From: Thermoproteota archaeon
Lineage (GTDB): Archaea > Thermoproteota > Methanomethylicia > Culexarchaeales > Culexmicrobiaceae
Reading direction: 5' to 3'
NCBI GenBank assembly: GCA_003649145.1
Contig: QMQZ01000014.1
Location: 1-6,479 of the forward strand
Length of the DNA: 6,479 nucleotides
A model generated the notes under the pieces. The model had not been told where the DNA came from and made no database searches. It was given only the letters and a program-made list of their open reading frames with translations. Positions 1 through 5,600 of this stretch are shown here, one piece after another. Position 1 is the stretch's first letter. The number at the start of each line of letters is the position of its first letter. Made by a program: the position numbers and the translations under genes.

Positions 1-735
1 CTATACACCAACGCCATAAACCTAACCATCGAAAAAGCGAAGCTACTCAAAAAAGCAGGGCTAGACGAAATAAGAATACACCCAACAAGAAATGAGGACT
101 GGAGAAAAGTACTGATAGCCAAAAAAGCAGGACTAACCACTGGAGTAGAAGTGCCAGCAATACCAGGAGAGGCAGAGAAGCTAAAGAGGAAGTTGAAGGC
201 AATTGAAGCAATGAAAGTAGACTTCGTAAACATAAACGAGCTGGAATTCACCCCAACAAACGCAATAAACCTAAAGCTTCGCGGATACAAGCTCAAAAAC
301 GGAAGCCTAGCAGCAGTAGAAGGAAGCGAAGAAGAAGCAATCAAAATACTCGAGTGGGCCGCCAAAAACACCAACCTCAACATCCACTACTGCCCAAGCA
401 GACTTAAAGACCAAGTACAGCTGAAAAACAGGCTTCGAAGAAGAGCAGCACAAGTAGCACTAAAGCACGAAAAAATCACAGATGAAGGACTACTCACCAA
501 AGGCGTAATAGAAGCTGAAGGAAACCTAGAAGAAATCAGGAGGAAGATAATTGAAGAGCTCAGCATCCCAAGCGACCTAGTAATTGTAAATGAGGAGAAG
601 CAGAGAATTGAAACAACAACTGAAGCTGCAATCAGCATAGCTTCAGCAGAGCTACCATACAACCTTAAAATATTCATAGTAGAGGAGTACCCAACAGCAG
701 ATAGGCTGGAAGTCACCCGAATACCATTAAGGTAA
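1..735 (+). CDS. Radical SAM protein, archaeal COG2108 type (5'-truncated by window edge)
   Basis: The reading frame is open from base 1 to a TAA at 733-735, giving 244 visible residues; the true start lies to the left. The visible part opens with LYTNAINLT, like the strand after the first half of a radical SAM barrel, followed by GLDEIRIHPT, a GVEVPAIPGE strand, NINELEFTPTNA, and IHYCPSRLKD near residues 129-138. From memory these match a conserved archaeal family related to pyruvate formate-lyase activating enzymes (COG2108). The CxxxCxxC iron-sulfur motif should lie in the missing N-terminal part, so enzymatic competence cannot be judged. The Cys at bases 391-393 is the only one visible. 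The last 100 or so residues look like a separate small C-terminal domain. The substrate is unknown. Codons end mostly in A or C, unlike the genes on the other strand. It is the only + strand gene here and its stop overlaps the end of the trmJ-like gene by 9 bp. An ATG-less internal start at 151 is not the real start, because similarity continues upstream of it. Confidence 0.8.
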   Translation, partial: LYTNAINLTIEKAKLLKKAGLDEIRIHPTRNEDWRKVLIAKKAGLTTGVEVPAIPGEAEKLKRKLKAIEAMKVDFVNINELEFTPTNAINLKLRGYKLKNGSLAAVEGSEEEAIKILEWAAKNTNLNIHYCPSRLKDQVQLKNRLRRRAAQVALKHEKITDEGLLTKGVIEAEGNLEEIRRKIIEELSIPSDLVIVNEEKQRIETTTEAAISIASAELPYNLKIFIVEEYPTADRLEVTRIPLR

Positions 736-1440
736 ACTCGCTCCAAGCTTAATTAGTGCACTCCTAAAGACGCCCATGAGAGTGTAAGCCTCCCTCCCAG
801 AAATGAATGCCCTTCCAATAACGTGGCGGAAAATTAAGTGCGCAATACTCCGCTTATGCTCAGGATAATCTATAGCTTCAAGAAGAGCCTCAAAGTACTT
901 AATCAACATCTCCTTCTCAACCCTCGAAGCTTCTCTAAACCTACCAGCACCAAATTTTCGCCTATACGTGAATAGCTCATAGAGAATTATTGCAACTGCG
1001 TGGGAAACATTAAGAACAGGGTAAGCTTCACTAGCTGGAATTGTAACTATCAAGTCGCAGCTCGCCAACTCCTCATTAGTAAGCCCTATACTCTCCCTCC
1101 CGAAAACCAGTCCAACCCGCCCCTTAAAGTCGAAAATGCGCTCCACAAGCATTTTCGGAGTAATTGGAACCCTCAAAACATTGTAGTCACCGCCAATCCT
1201 ACTCGTAGTTCCAACAGCAAAGTCAACTAGAGAAATAGCTTCATCAAAAGAGTCAACTACAACAGCATTCTCCAAAACTTCAACAGCATGAGATGCAAAA
1301 ATTCTAGCATCACCATCCAACTCGACTTTGGGGTTGACGATCACCAAATTCTTGAAGCCGAAGTTCATCATCACTCTGGCGATGAACCCAACATTACCAG
1401 CACACTCAGGCTCAACCAAAATAACGTAGACTTCCACCAA
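727..1440 (-). CDS. trmJ: tRNA 2'-O-methyltransferase, TrmJ-type SPOUT family
   Basis: This 237-residue protein is a SpoU/TrmH-class SPOUT methyltransferase. Motif 1 is NVGFIARVMMNFGF (residues 16-29), motif 2 is LVFGRESIGLTNEEL (111-125), and motif 3 is PVLNVSHAVAIILYEL (141-156), which forms the knot and binds S-adenosylmethionine. A helical C-terminal extension (about 160-237) is characteristic of TrmJ rather than of short TrmL-like enzymes. Archaeal TrmJ methylates the 2'-OH of tRNA nucleotide 32; the Sulfolobus enzyme is reported to prefer cytidine. The start is TTG at 1438-1440, preceded by SD GAGGTGA (1447-1453) with 6 bases between; a GTG at codon 2 is a less well spaced alternative. 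That SD lies on the stop codon of the upstream HemK2 gene, so the two are probably translationally coupled. It is the last gene of the - strand operon, and its final codons overlap the convergent radical SAM gene. The family call is firm; target position 32 is inferred from homologues. Confidence 0.88.
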   Translation of the reverse strand: MVEVYVILVEPECAGNVGFIARVMMNFGFKNLVIVNPKVELDGDARIFASHAVEVLENAVVVDSFDEAISLVDFAVGTTSRIGGDYNVLRVPITPKMLVERIFDFKGRVGLVFGRESIGLTNEELASCDLIVTIPASEAYPVLNVSHAVAIILYELFTYRRKFGAGRFREASRVEKEMLIKYFEALLEAIDYPEHKRSIAHLIFRHVIGRAFISGREAYTLMGVFRSALIKLGASLP

Positions 1441-1446
1441 TTCAAC

Positions 1447-2064
1447 TCACCTCTTCACAGCCTTAATGACATAGAGGGACTCGTAAAAGAAGTGCTTAAC
1501 AGAAACCACTTCAACCTCAAAACCCAAATCCTCCAACCTCCTAAGAGTTAAATCGCAATTTGAAAGTGAAGATTGAACGAGCATTAAAATACCTCCAGGC
1601 TTAAGCACCTGATGAAAAGTGGATAGAAAGGCGTCAATAACCCTCCTCCCATCCCTACCCCCACTCCAAGCAGCTTTCACCTTCTCAGAAACAAGAGAGT
1701 CATACTCATCTTCAGGCAGATATGGAGGATTAAACACGATCAAGTCGAATATGGGCTTAGACTTAAATGGAGAGAGCAGGTTGCCGACTAAAACTTGAAC
1801 TTTATGCTTAACCCCACCTCGACTAACATTGAGCTCAGCATTCCTCGCAGCAATAGGATTAACGTCAACAGCAACAACAAACCTAGACTTCTCCGACAAA
1901 AATAAAGTCAAAATGCCGCAGCCACAACCAACATCCAAGCTCAATTCAAAATCACCTGAAGCCACGCTTTTTATTGCCTCAGCAAGCATGAAGCTGTCAT
2001 CTGAAGGCTCATAAACCTCACGAAACACAATGAAGTTCTTATCCAGAAAGCTCACTTCCCTCAA
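1447..2064 (-). CDS. HemK2/Mtq2-type protein glutamine methyltransferase (probably acts on release factor aRF1)
   Basis: The gene encodes a 205-residue class I SAM-dependent methyltransferase. It has YEPSDDSF (18-25), motif I DVGCGCG (44-50), the acidic SAM-ribose region VAVDVNP (64-70) and the catalytic FNPPY (111-115) typical of N5-glutamine methyltransferases. AWSGGRDG (132-139) is also characteristic of the HemK2/Mtq2 branch. There is no N-terminal helical domain as in bacterial PrmC, so it fits the short eukaryotic/archaeal type. These enzymes methylate the Gln of the GGQ motif in release factor 1, with Trm112 as partner where studied; no Trm112 gene is visible here. The start is TTG at 2062-2064, inside the last codons of ksgA (26-bp overlap). 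An AGGAGG lies about 10 bases upstream, a little far, and a GTG at codon 4 is possible. An in-frame TAA sits just upstream, so no longer form exists. The family is firm; the aRF1 substrate is inferred. Confidence 0.85.
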   Translation of the reverse strand: MREVSFLDKNFIVFREVYEPSDDSFMLAEAIKSVASGDFELSLDVGCGCGILTLFLSEKSRFVVAVDVNPIAARNAELNVSRGGVKHKVQVLVGNLLSPFKSKPIFDLIVFNPPYLPEDEYDSLVSEKVKAAWSGGRDGRRVIDAFLSTFHQVLKPGGILMLVQSSLSNCDLTLRRLEDLGFEVEVVSVKHFFYESLYVIKAVKR

Positions 2065-2911
2065 TAATTCTTAGCCTCCTAAATAGCACGTCAGCAATCT
2101 CAATAAACTGCCTAGGAGTTAAATCTCTCACTCTAACCTCCATGTAGGGAACTACACGGACAACTTCACTGCACTCCTCAGCACTCAACCCCCTAACTTT
2201 AGTCAAGTAGTGAAGGAGGGGGCTCCTCAACTTCCTATTCCTCTGAGAGAAAAGCCACTTCAGCAACTCGAGCAAAAACTCCTCAACCTCACTAGGAGAC
2301 TCAAGCTTCTTAGGAGTCAACTTAACAACAGCTGCATCGACATCAGGAGGAGGGTAAAAGCAGTTCCTCGACACGTACCTCAGCAAATCCACTTCTGCAA
2401 ATAAGCCAACAGCGACTGTCAACCTACCATACTGGTGCGTACCTGGCTTAGCGACGAGGCGCTCCGCAAACTCCTTCTGATAAGTTAGCACTGCAAACCT
2501 AAATTTAGGCTCTTCAATCAGCTTGAAAGTAAGTGGAGATGATATGCTAAATGGAAGGTTAGACACGATCTTATCAACAACAGGAAATTCTATGGCAAGT
2601 GCATCAGCTTGAATTACTTCTACGTTATCATAATCCTTTAAGCGCCACTTCAGCACTTTAACCAGGCGAGAGTCAACTTCAACTGCAAAAACCTTCCTAG
2701 CGACGTCGGCAAGCGCTAGAGTTAAAGAGCCGATGCCAGCTCCAATTTCAAGGACGACGTCATGATTAGAAAGTGAGGAAAACGATATCAAATCCTCTAT
2801 GAGCCTACGAGAGACGACAAAATTCTGGCCAAGCTTCTTCCTAGGTCTAATGTTGAAGAGCCTCAATATACGCTTAGTTTCAGCAAGTAAACTTCCCATG
2901 CAACTAGCCAT
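2039..2911 (-). CDS. ksgA: 16S rRNA dimethyladenosine transferase KsgA/Dim1 (RsmA)
   Basis: This 290-residue enzyme uses SAM to dimethylate the two adjacent adenosines in the 3'-terminal hairpin of 16S rRNA, a late step of small-subunit assembly. Visible signatures are RKKLGQNF (24-31, motif X), EIGAGIGSLT (55-64, SAM-binding motif I), the acidic residue in VFAVEVD (74-80), QADAL (101-105) and NLPFSISSP (118-126, motif IV, target-base pocket). The C-terminal part (about 200-285) carries FSQRNRKLRSPL (221-232) and LTPRQFIEIADVL (264-276), typical of the RNA-binding helical domain. Motif IV has Phe instead of the commoner Tyr in NLPY, a tolerated variant. The start is ATG at 2909-2911, the only clear ATG start among the - strand genes; a second ATG at codon 5 lacks a good SD. 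It lies 9 bp after the DUF655 stop and overlaps the HemK2 gene, so it is mid-operon. Confidence 0.95.
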   Translation of the reverse strand: MASCMGSLLAETKRILRLFNIRPRKKLGQNFVVSRRLIEDLISFSSLSNHDVVLEIGAGIGSLTLALADVARKVFAVEVDSRLVKVLKWRLKDYDNVEVIQADALAIEFPVVDKIVSNLPFSISSPLTFKLIEEPKFRFAVLTYQKEFAERLVAKPGTHQYGRLTVAVGLFAEVDLLRYVSRNCFYPPPDVDAAVVKLTPKKLESPSEVEEFLLELLKWLFSQRNRKLRSPLLHYLTKVRGLSAEECSEVVRVVPYMEVRVRDLTPRQFIEIADVLFRRLRIIEGSELSG

Positions 2912-2920
2912 AACAACCCA

Positions 2921-3499
2921 TCACTTAACAAACAACTTATACTTGTCCTCACCGCTAAGCTCCATAATGATGCGCTTAACTATCAGCTTTTTGGGATCTG
3001 GAATCTTAGTCCTCTTCTTAATATCCTCGAAGCTCTCAAAGGGCTTACGCTTGCGCTCATCCAAAATCATCCAAAGCAACTTCCTCCCAATTCCGGGAAG
3101 TAGCTGAAGCGCGTGAAGCCTCGTAGTTATTGCCCCAACGTTATTAAAGAAATTCACGAAGCGCTTCTCCTGCTTAGAAACTATCACCTCAAGAACATTG
3201 ACGAGCTCATCTCTAGCTGAAATAGTCAGGTCGTCGTAGGATATCCTCCTCCTAACTCGAGCAATCTTATCCCTCTCACCCTTACCGATGAAAACACGCT
3301 CTCCAGGATGCAGGAAAACTCCAGGCTTAGGGACGACTTCAAGCAGAGTGAAGTAAGTCTCACCTATAACCTGCGCTATAGGCTCCCTCCTAAATAGAGG
3401 CGTAGACTCGAGTGGGTGGCCATGAGGGAGGAAGTCGAGGACATAAGCATACTCTTCATAGTAACCTCTATCCCTATAAGAGTGAGAAAATTCTCTCAC
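2921..3499 (-). CDS. DUF655 family protein with OB-like and helix-hairpin-helix regions
   Basis: This 192-residue protein matches the archaeal DUF655 family (COG1491), a predicted nucleic-acid-binding protein of unproven function. The N-terminal part begins with a Tyr-rich stretch and EEYAYVLDFLPHG (15-27). A beta-rich, S1/OB-like segment follows at 47-74, with GETYFTLLEV, HPGERVFIG and basic residues. LQLLPGIGRKLLW (131-143) is a helix-hairpin-helix loop of the kind that contacts RNA or DNA backbones, followed by ERKRKPFESFEDI. The C-terminus is Lys-rich. Its constant position between rpoF and ksgA suggests a role in ribosome assembly or in linking transcription with rRNA maturation, but this is inference from position. 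The start is GTG (3497-3499) behind a near-perfect SD GGAGGT (3506-3511) 6 bases upstream. It lies 19 bp after the rpoF stop and 9 bp before ksgA, clearly within one operon. Confidence 0.88.
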   Translation of the reverse strand: MREFSHSYRDRGYYEEYAYVLDFLPHGHPLESTPLFRREPIAQVIGETYFTLLEVVPKPGVFLHPGERVFIGKGERDKIARVRRRISYDDLTISARDELVNVLEVIVSKQEKRFVNFFNNVGAITTRLHALQLLPGIGRKLLWMILDERKRKPFESFEDIKKRTKIPDPKKLIVKRIIMELSGEDKYKLFVK

Positions 3500-3518
3500 A
3501 ATTCAACCTCCAAATAAT

Positions 3519-3854
3519 CTATTCAGAAAACTCTTTAATTATACTAAGCATCTTCTCCAGCTCAGACGTGAGGAAGATCCTGCCCTCAACAACTAATAGA
3601 GTTCGGAGCTCTTCAATCGTCTGAGGCAGAATATTAGCAATCTGAACTGCAGTAAACCTAGAAAGCTTAAACTCCTCCACCAATTTGGAAACGAGGGCTT
3701 CAGCCTTCTCTGAAGGGAGCTTAGCCAACTTAGATGCGTAGTCCAGGGTAACCCTCTGCATTGGAGAGAGCTCAACACTCTCCTTAAGCTTCTCTAGAAA
3801 CTCCTTGACTGCTGAGATAGTTGCCTCTTTACACTCAACGATCTTCTTAGGCAC
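3519..3854 (-). CDS. rpoF: DNA-directed RNA polymerase subunit Rpo4/F (Rpb4 homologue)
   Basis: The product is about 111 residues, the usual length for archaeal RpoF, which pairs with Rpo7/E to form the stalk of RNA polymerase. The stalk binds emerging RNA and assists open-complex formation and TFE action. The N-terminal part VPKKIVECKEATISAVKEFL packs against Rpo7. The rest is helical and HRDC-like: LSPMQRVTLDYASKLAKL, then a Lys/Glu-rich helix, then FTAVQIANILPQTIEELRTLL, a strongly conserved RpoF signature. A GTG at 3852-3854 is preferred as start because GGGGGT (3861-3866) lies exactly 6 bases upstream. A TTG two codons earlier (3858-3860) would directly abut that SD. The gene is 11 bp from the L21e stop, and its SD overlaps the L21e stop codon, implying coupled synthesis. 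Rpo7 is not in the window. Confidence 0.93.
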   Translation of the reverse strand: MPKKIVECKEATISAVKEFLEKLKESVELSPMQRVTLDYASKLAKLPSEKAEALVSKLVEEFKLSRFTAVQIANILPQTIEELRTLLVVEGRIFLTSELEKMLSIIKEFSE

Positions 3855-3860
3855 AAGCAA

Positions 3861-3866
3861 ACCCCC
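3861..3866 (-). promoter_or_regulatory. Shine-Dalgarno site that fixes the rpoF start
   Basis: The - strand sequence GGGGGT lies 6 bases before GTG 3852-3854 and directly abuts the alternative TTG at 3858-3860. The spacing favours the GTG. The site overlaps the last base of the L21e TAG stop, suggesting translation is passed from L21e to rpoF. Confidence 0.6.
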
Positions 3867-4171
3867 TACTTAGCCTCAACAGCGAGAGGGCGCATGTGCT
3901 CAGGCCTAACTATTAGCATCTTTTTCTTCTCGCCCAAGTAGATTTCAACGAGGTACGCTCTACCCCTCTTCCCAACTACTACTCCCACCCTGCCATGATA
4001 GCGCCTGTGAGGCATACCCTTATGGACGCTGGGGTCAATTATTATGGCAACCTTCTCCCCAACCCTATACGGGTACATTACTCTGCTGAGTGGGAACAAG
4101 CCTCTTTCTCTAGGCTTCTTTCTCAGCCGCTTCCTCGTCCTACTCCTATAGCCATGAGAGTGTTTTACCAC
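3866..4171 (-). CDS. rpl21e: 50S ribosomal protein L21e
   Basis: With a GTG start at 4169-4171 the protein is 101 residues, matching the L21e family. It begins (M)VKHSHGYRSRTRKRLRKKP, the standard basic L21e N-terminus that contacts 23S rRNA. Next come YRVGEKVAIIIDPSVHKGMP and HRRYHGRVGVVVGKRGRAY, an SH3-like barrel, and the C-terminal RPEHMRPL signature. A longer reading from TTG at 4199-4201 would add ten residues (MVNWKFGWLI) foreign to the family. The GTG is also supported by SD GGGTGG (4178-4183), 6 bases upstream. It is the first gene after an 85-bp gap with a probable promoter, and leads rpoF, DUF655, ksgA, hemK2 and trmJ. The basic composition is normal for a ribosomal protein. Confidence 0.96.
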   Translation of the reverse strand: MVKHSHGYRSRTRKRLRKKPRERGLFPLSRVMYPYRVGEKVAIIIDPSVHKGMPHRRYHGRVGVVVGKRGRAYLVEIYLGEKKKMLIVRPEHMRPLAVEAK

Positions 4172-4177
4172 GATCAA

Positions 4178-4183
4178 CCACCC
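4178..4183 (-). promoter_or_regulatory. Shine-Dalgarno site that fixes the L21e start
   Basis: On the - strand this reads GGGTGG, followed by TTGATC and then GTG at 4169-4171. The 6-base spacing equals that seen in front of rpoF and DUF655. It would lie inside the coding region if the upstream TTG were used, so it argues for the GTG start and a 101-residue protein. Confidence 0.65.
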
Positions 4184-4201
4184 GAACTTCCAATTTACCA
4201 A

Positions 4202-4232
4202 TCGAAAATTTCACTGCTAGTGTTTTAAAAAG
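4202..4232 (-). promoter_or_regulatory. Probable promoter of the L21e-rpoF-DUF655-ksgA-hemK2-trmJ operon
   Basis: The 85-bp gap between Pus10 and L21e is the largest gap between genes in the window. On the - strand it holds a TATA-like CTTTTTAAAA (4223-4232). Counting about 25 bases on, transcription would begin near 4202 and leave a leader of roughly 30 bases with the L21e SD. No clear purine-rich BRE precedes the box, so the call is tentative. The T-rich stretch just before and within the box may also end transcription of the upstream Pus10 unit, or the two units may be read through together. Confidence 0.4.
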
Positions 4233-4256
4233 TCAAACTAATAAATACTTCCACAA

Positions 4257-5588
4257 CTAGACGACTTCAGAAACGTAGATCACGTCGAGCTCAACGCACT
4301 TGGCCGGCACTCCCAGCACCTCCGAGACGCTGGGCCTAGTTCTTCCCTCATCCCCGCTAATGAGCTCCTTCACGTATAGCCCACCTTGACACTTAACTGT
4401 TAACTCCAGCAGGTTAGGCTTGATCAGCTTAGCCTTCAACTCGTAAACCCGCTTAACTCTAACCTTGTCGACTCTCCTGTGAAGAACTCTAAGTGGAGTT
4501 CTCTGCCTAATCTCCCTATTCCTGAAGAACTCCTCGAGCCTCTTCAAGTCTTCCTCGCCAATTTCACCATCAACCTCAACTAGAGCTCTATAGGTCTTCT
4601 CAGCTATAGCTGAGAGAGCCTTCAACCTCTTAACCTCCTGCCTACTTGAAAAGCGCAAGTCGAAAACCTCCACTTTACCCTCAGCCCTCCGATTGATCTC
4701 CTCTGCAAGAGCCTTCAAGTCTATGAATCGCTTCTTCGGCTCCTTAACCTCAATCACGAAAGGTCTCCCACTACCAAGCATCCTAGCATCAACATCCTCC
4801 CTACCAGCACCATGAAAAACGACAGACTTCCCACCAGTAAACTCGAGAGTAGGCTTTGCCACTATCTCCTCAATAGAAGTCGGGTACCTTTTACCGGTAA
4901 AATTGCAGTTCTCACAACCCTTACCTCTACAGTTACTGCAAATCCAAGTGCACTGCGGAATTCCTCGGACAAGCTTCCTATACTTACCGTAAATGAAGAG
5001 TGGGCTAGGCTTAACTTCAATACCCCCATCGACCAAGTCAACTACGGCGACGATGTCTGGCGAAGTGAAGTCGACGTCCTTGCCAGTAAGTTTTTGGACG
5101 AGCTTTCCAAGCTCACGGTTAAACTCCGACTTAAAAGACTCCCCTAAATTTAGGTTAAATTCAGAGCGAAGCAAATCCTCCCTCTCAGCAATTTCACCCA
5201 GAATTCTCGATCCTATAAGGAAGGTTGAAAACTCGTAATCCGAGAGGCGCTTAACCACCTCACCTGCAATCTCTTCCAGCCTATCAAATATCCCTCCGCA
5301 AATATAGCAAACTCCTGGGGAAGGAGGAGAGTAGCCGAGCTTTTCGAGAATATGGGCTGCCAACTCAAACCTACCATTTTCAGTTAAAATCTTAAGTAGG
5401 CTCACCCCTCGCTCCTCATCCTCATCCCTAATTAACTTATGAGCATTCATAGCCAAAGTCAACTTTATCGAATAGCCCCTCACAGCATTACTCACACCTC
5501 TAACTAGAAGCGCAAACTGCCTCCCAAGGCAGTTGTCGCAGAGGCAGTACTTCTTGAGTATTTCTACACTAATGTCGATTACACTCAA
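4257..5588 (-). CDS. pus10: tRNA pseudouridine synthase Pus10 (tRNA U54/U55)
   Basis: This 443-residue protein isomerises uridine in the T-loop of tRNA; archaeal Pus10 makes pseudouridine-54 and can make 55. The N-terminal THUMP-containing domain begins with CLCDNCLGRQFALL, and together with the CYIC pair near residue 95 it forms a likely four-Cys zinc site. The linker segment RGIPQ...CSNCRGKGCENCNFTGK (about 208-233) is family-typical. The catalytic region is GAGREDVDARMLGSGRPF (260-277); the Asp of RED, by analogy with TruA RTD, is the probable nucleophile (about residue 265). The C-terminal YVKELISGDEGRTRPSVSE is a further signature. I chose TTG at 5586-5588 because SD GAGGTGA (5594-5600) lies 5 bases before it; a GTG at 5595-5597 is buried within that SD and would add MSA. 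The TrmY stop overlaps the SD, and TrmY acts on the pseudouridine that Pus10 makes. An 85-bp gap follows before L21e. Confidence 0.93.
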   Translation of the reverse strand: MSVIDISVEILKKYCLCDNCLGRQFALLVRGVSNAVRGYSIKLTLAMNAHKLIRDEDEERGVSLLKILTENGRFELAAHILEKLGYSPPSPGVCYICGGIFDRLEEIAGEVVKRLSDYEFSTFLIGSRILGEIAEREDLLRSEFNLNLGESFKSEFNRELGKLVQKLTGKDVDFTSPDIVAVVDLVDGGIEVKPSPLFIYGKYRKLVRGIPQCTWICSNCRGKGCENCNFTGKRYPTSIEEIVAKPTLEFTGGKSVVFHGAGREDVDARMLGSGRPFVIEVKEPKKRFIDLKALAEEINRRAEGKVEVFDLRFSSRQEVKRLKALSAIAEKTYRALVEVDGEIGEEDLKRLEEFFRNREIRQRTPLRVLHRRVDKVRVKRVYELKAKLIKPNLLELTVKCQGGLYVKELISGDEGRTRPSVSEVLGVPAKCVELDVIYVSEVV

Positions 5589-5593
5589 TGCGC

Positions 5594-5600
5594 TCACCTC
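5594..5600 (-). promoter_or_regulatory. Shine-Dalgarno site that decides the Pus10 start
   Basis: The - strand reads GAGGTGA, a strong match to the archaeal 16S 3' end, followed by GCGCA and TTG 5586-5588. The GTG inside it (5595-5597) is in frame but would have no SD of its own at a usable distance. The TGA inside it is the stop of the TrmY-like gene, so a ribosome finishing TrmY ends on the Pus10 entry site. Confidence 0.6.

Noticed and set aside
387..746. Open frame on the - strand opposite the radical SAM gene
   Set aside because: It is Ser-rich with no recognisable family, lies fully antisense to a conserved coding region and overlaps the trmJ end; it is a shadow of strand composition.
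2548..2560. NLPF instead of NLPY in KsgA motif IV as a sign of inactivity
   Set aside because: As I recall, active relatives such as mitochondrial TFB1M have Phe here; all other motifs are intact.
4240..4250. Second TATA-like stretch on the - strand (AAGTATTTATT)
   Set aside because: It would place the transcript start further upstream; the CTTTTTAAAA at 4223-4232 is a better match and distance, though both remain possible.
4218..4260. Imperfect inverted repeat (CTAGTGTT and the complement of ACAACTAG) flanking the Pus10-L21e gap
   Set aside because: The arms differ and the loop is about 27 bases; CTAG-type words are too short to support a terminator or operator call.
4812..5238. Overlapping + strand frames opposite Pus10
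   Set aside because: Low-complexity, Ser/Thr/Leu-rich translations without motifs, antisense to a fully conserved Pus10.
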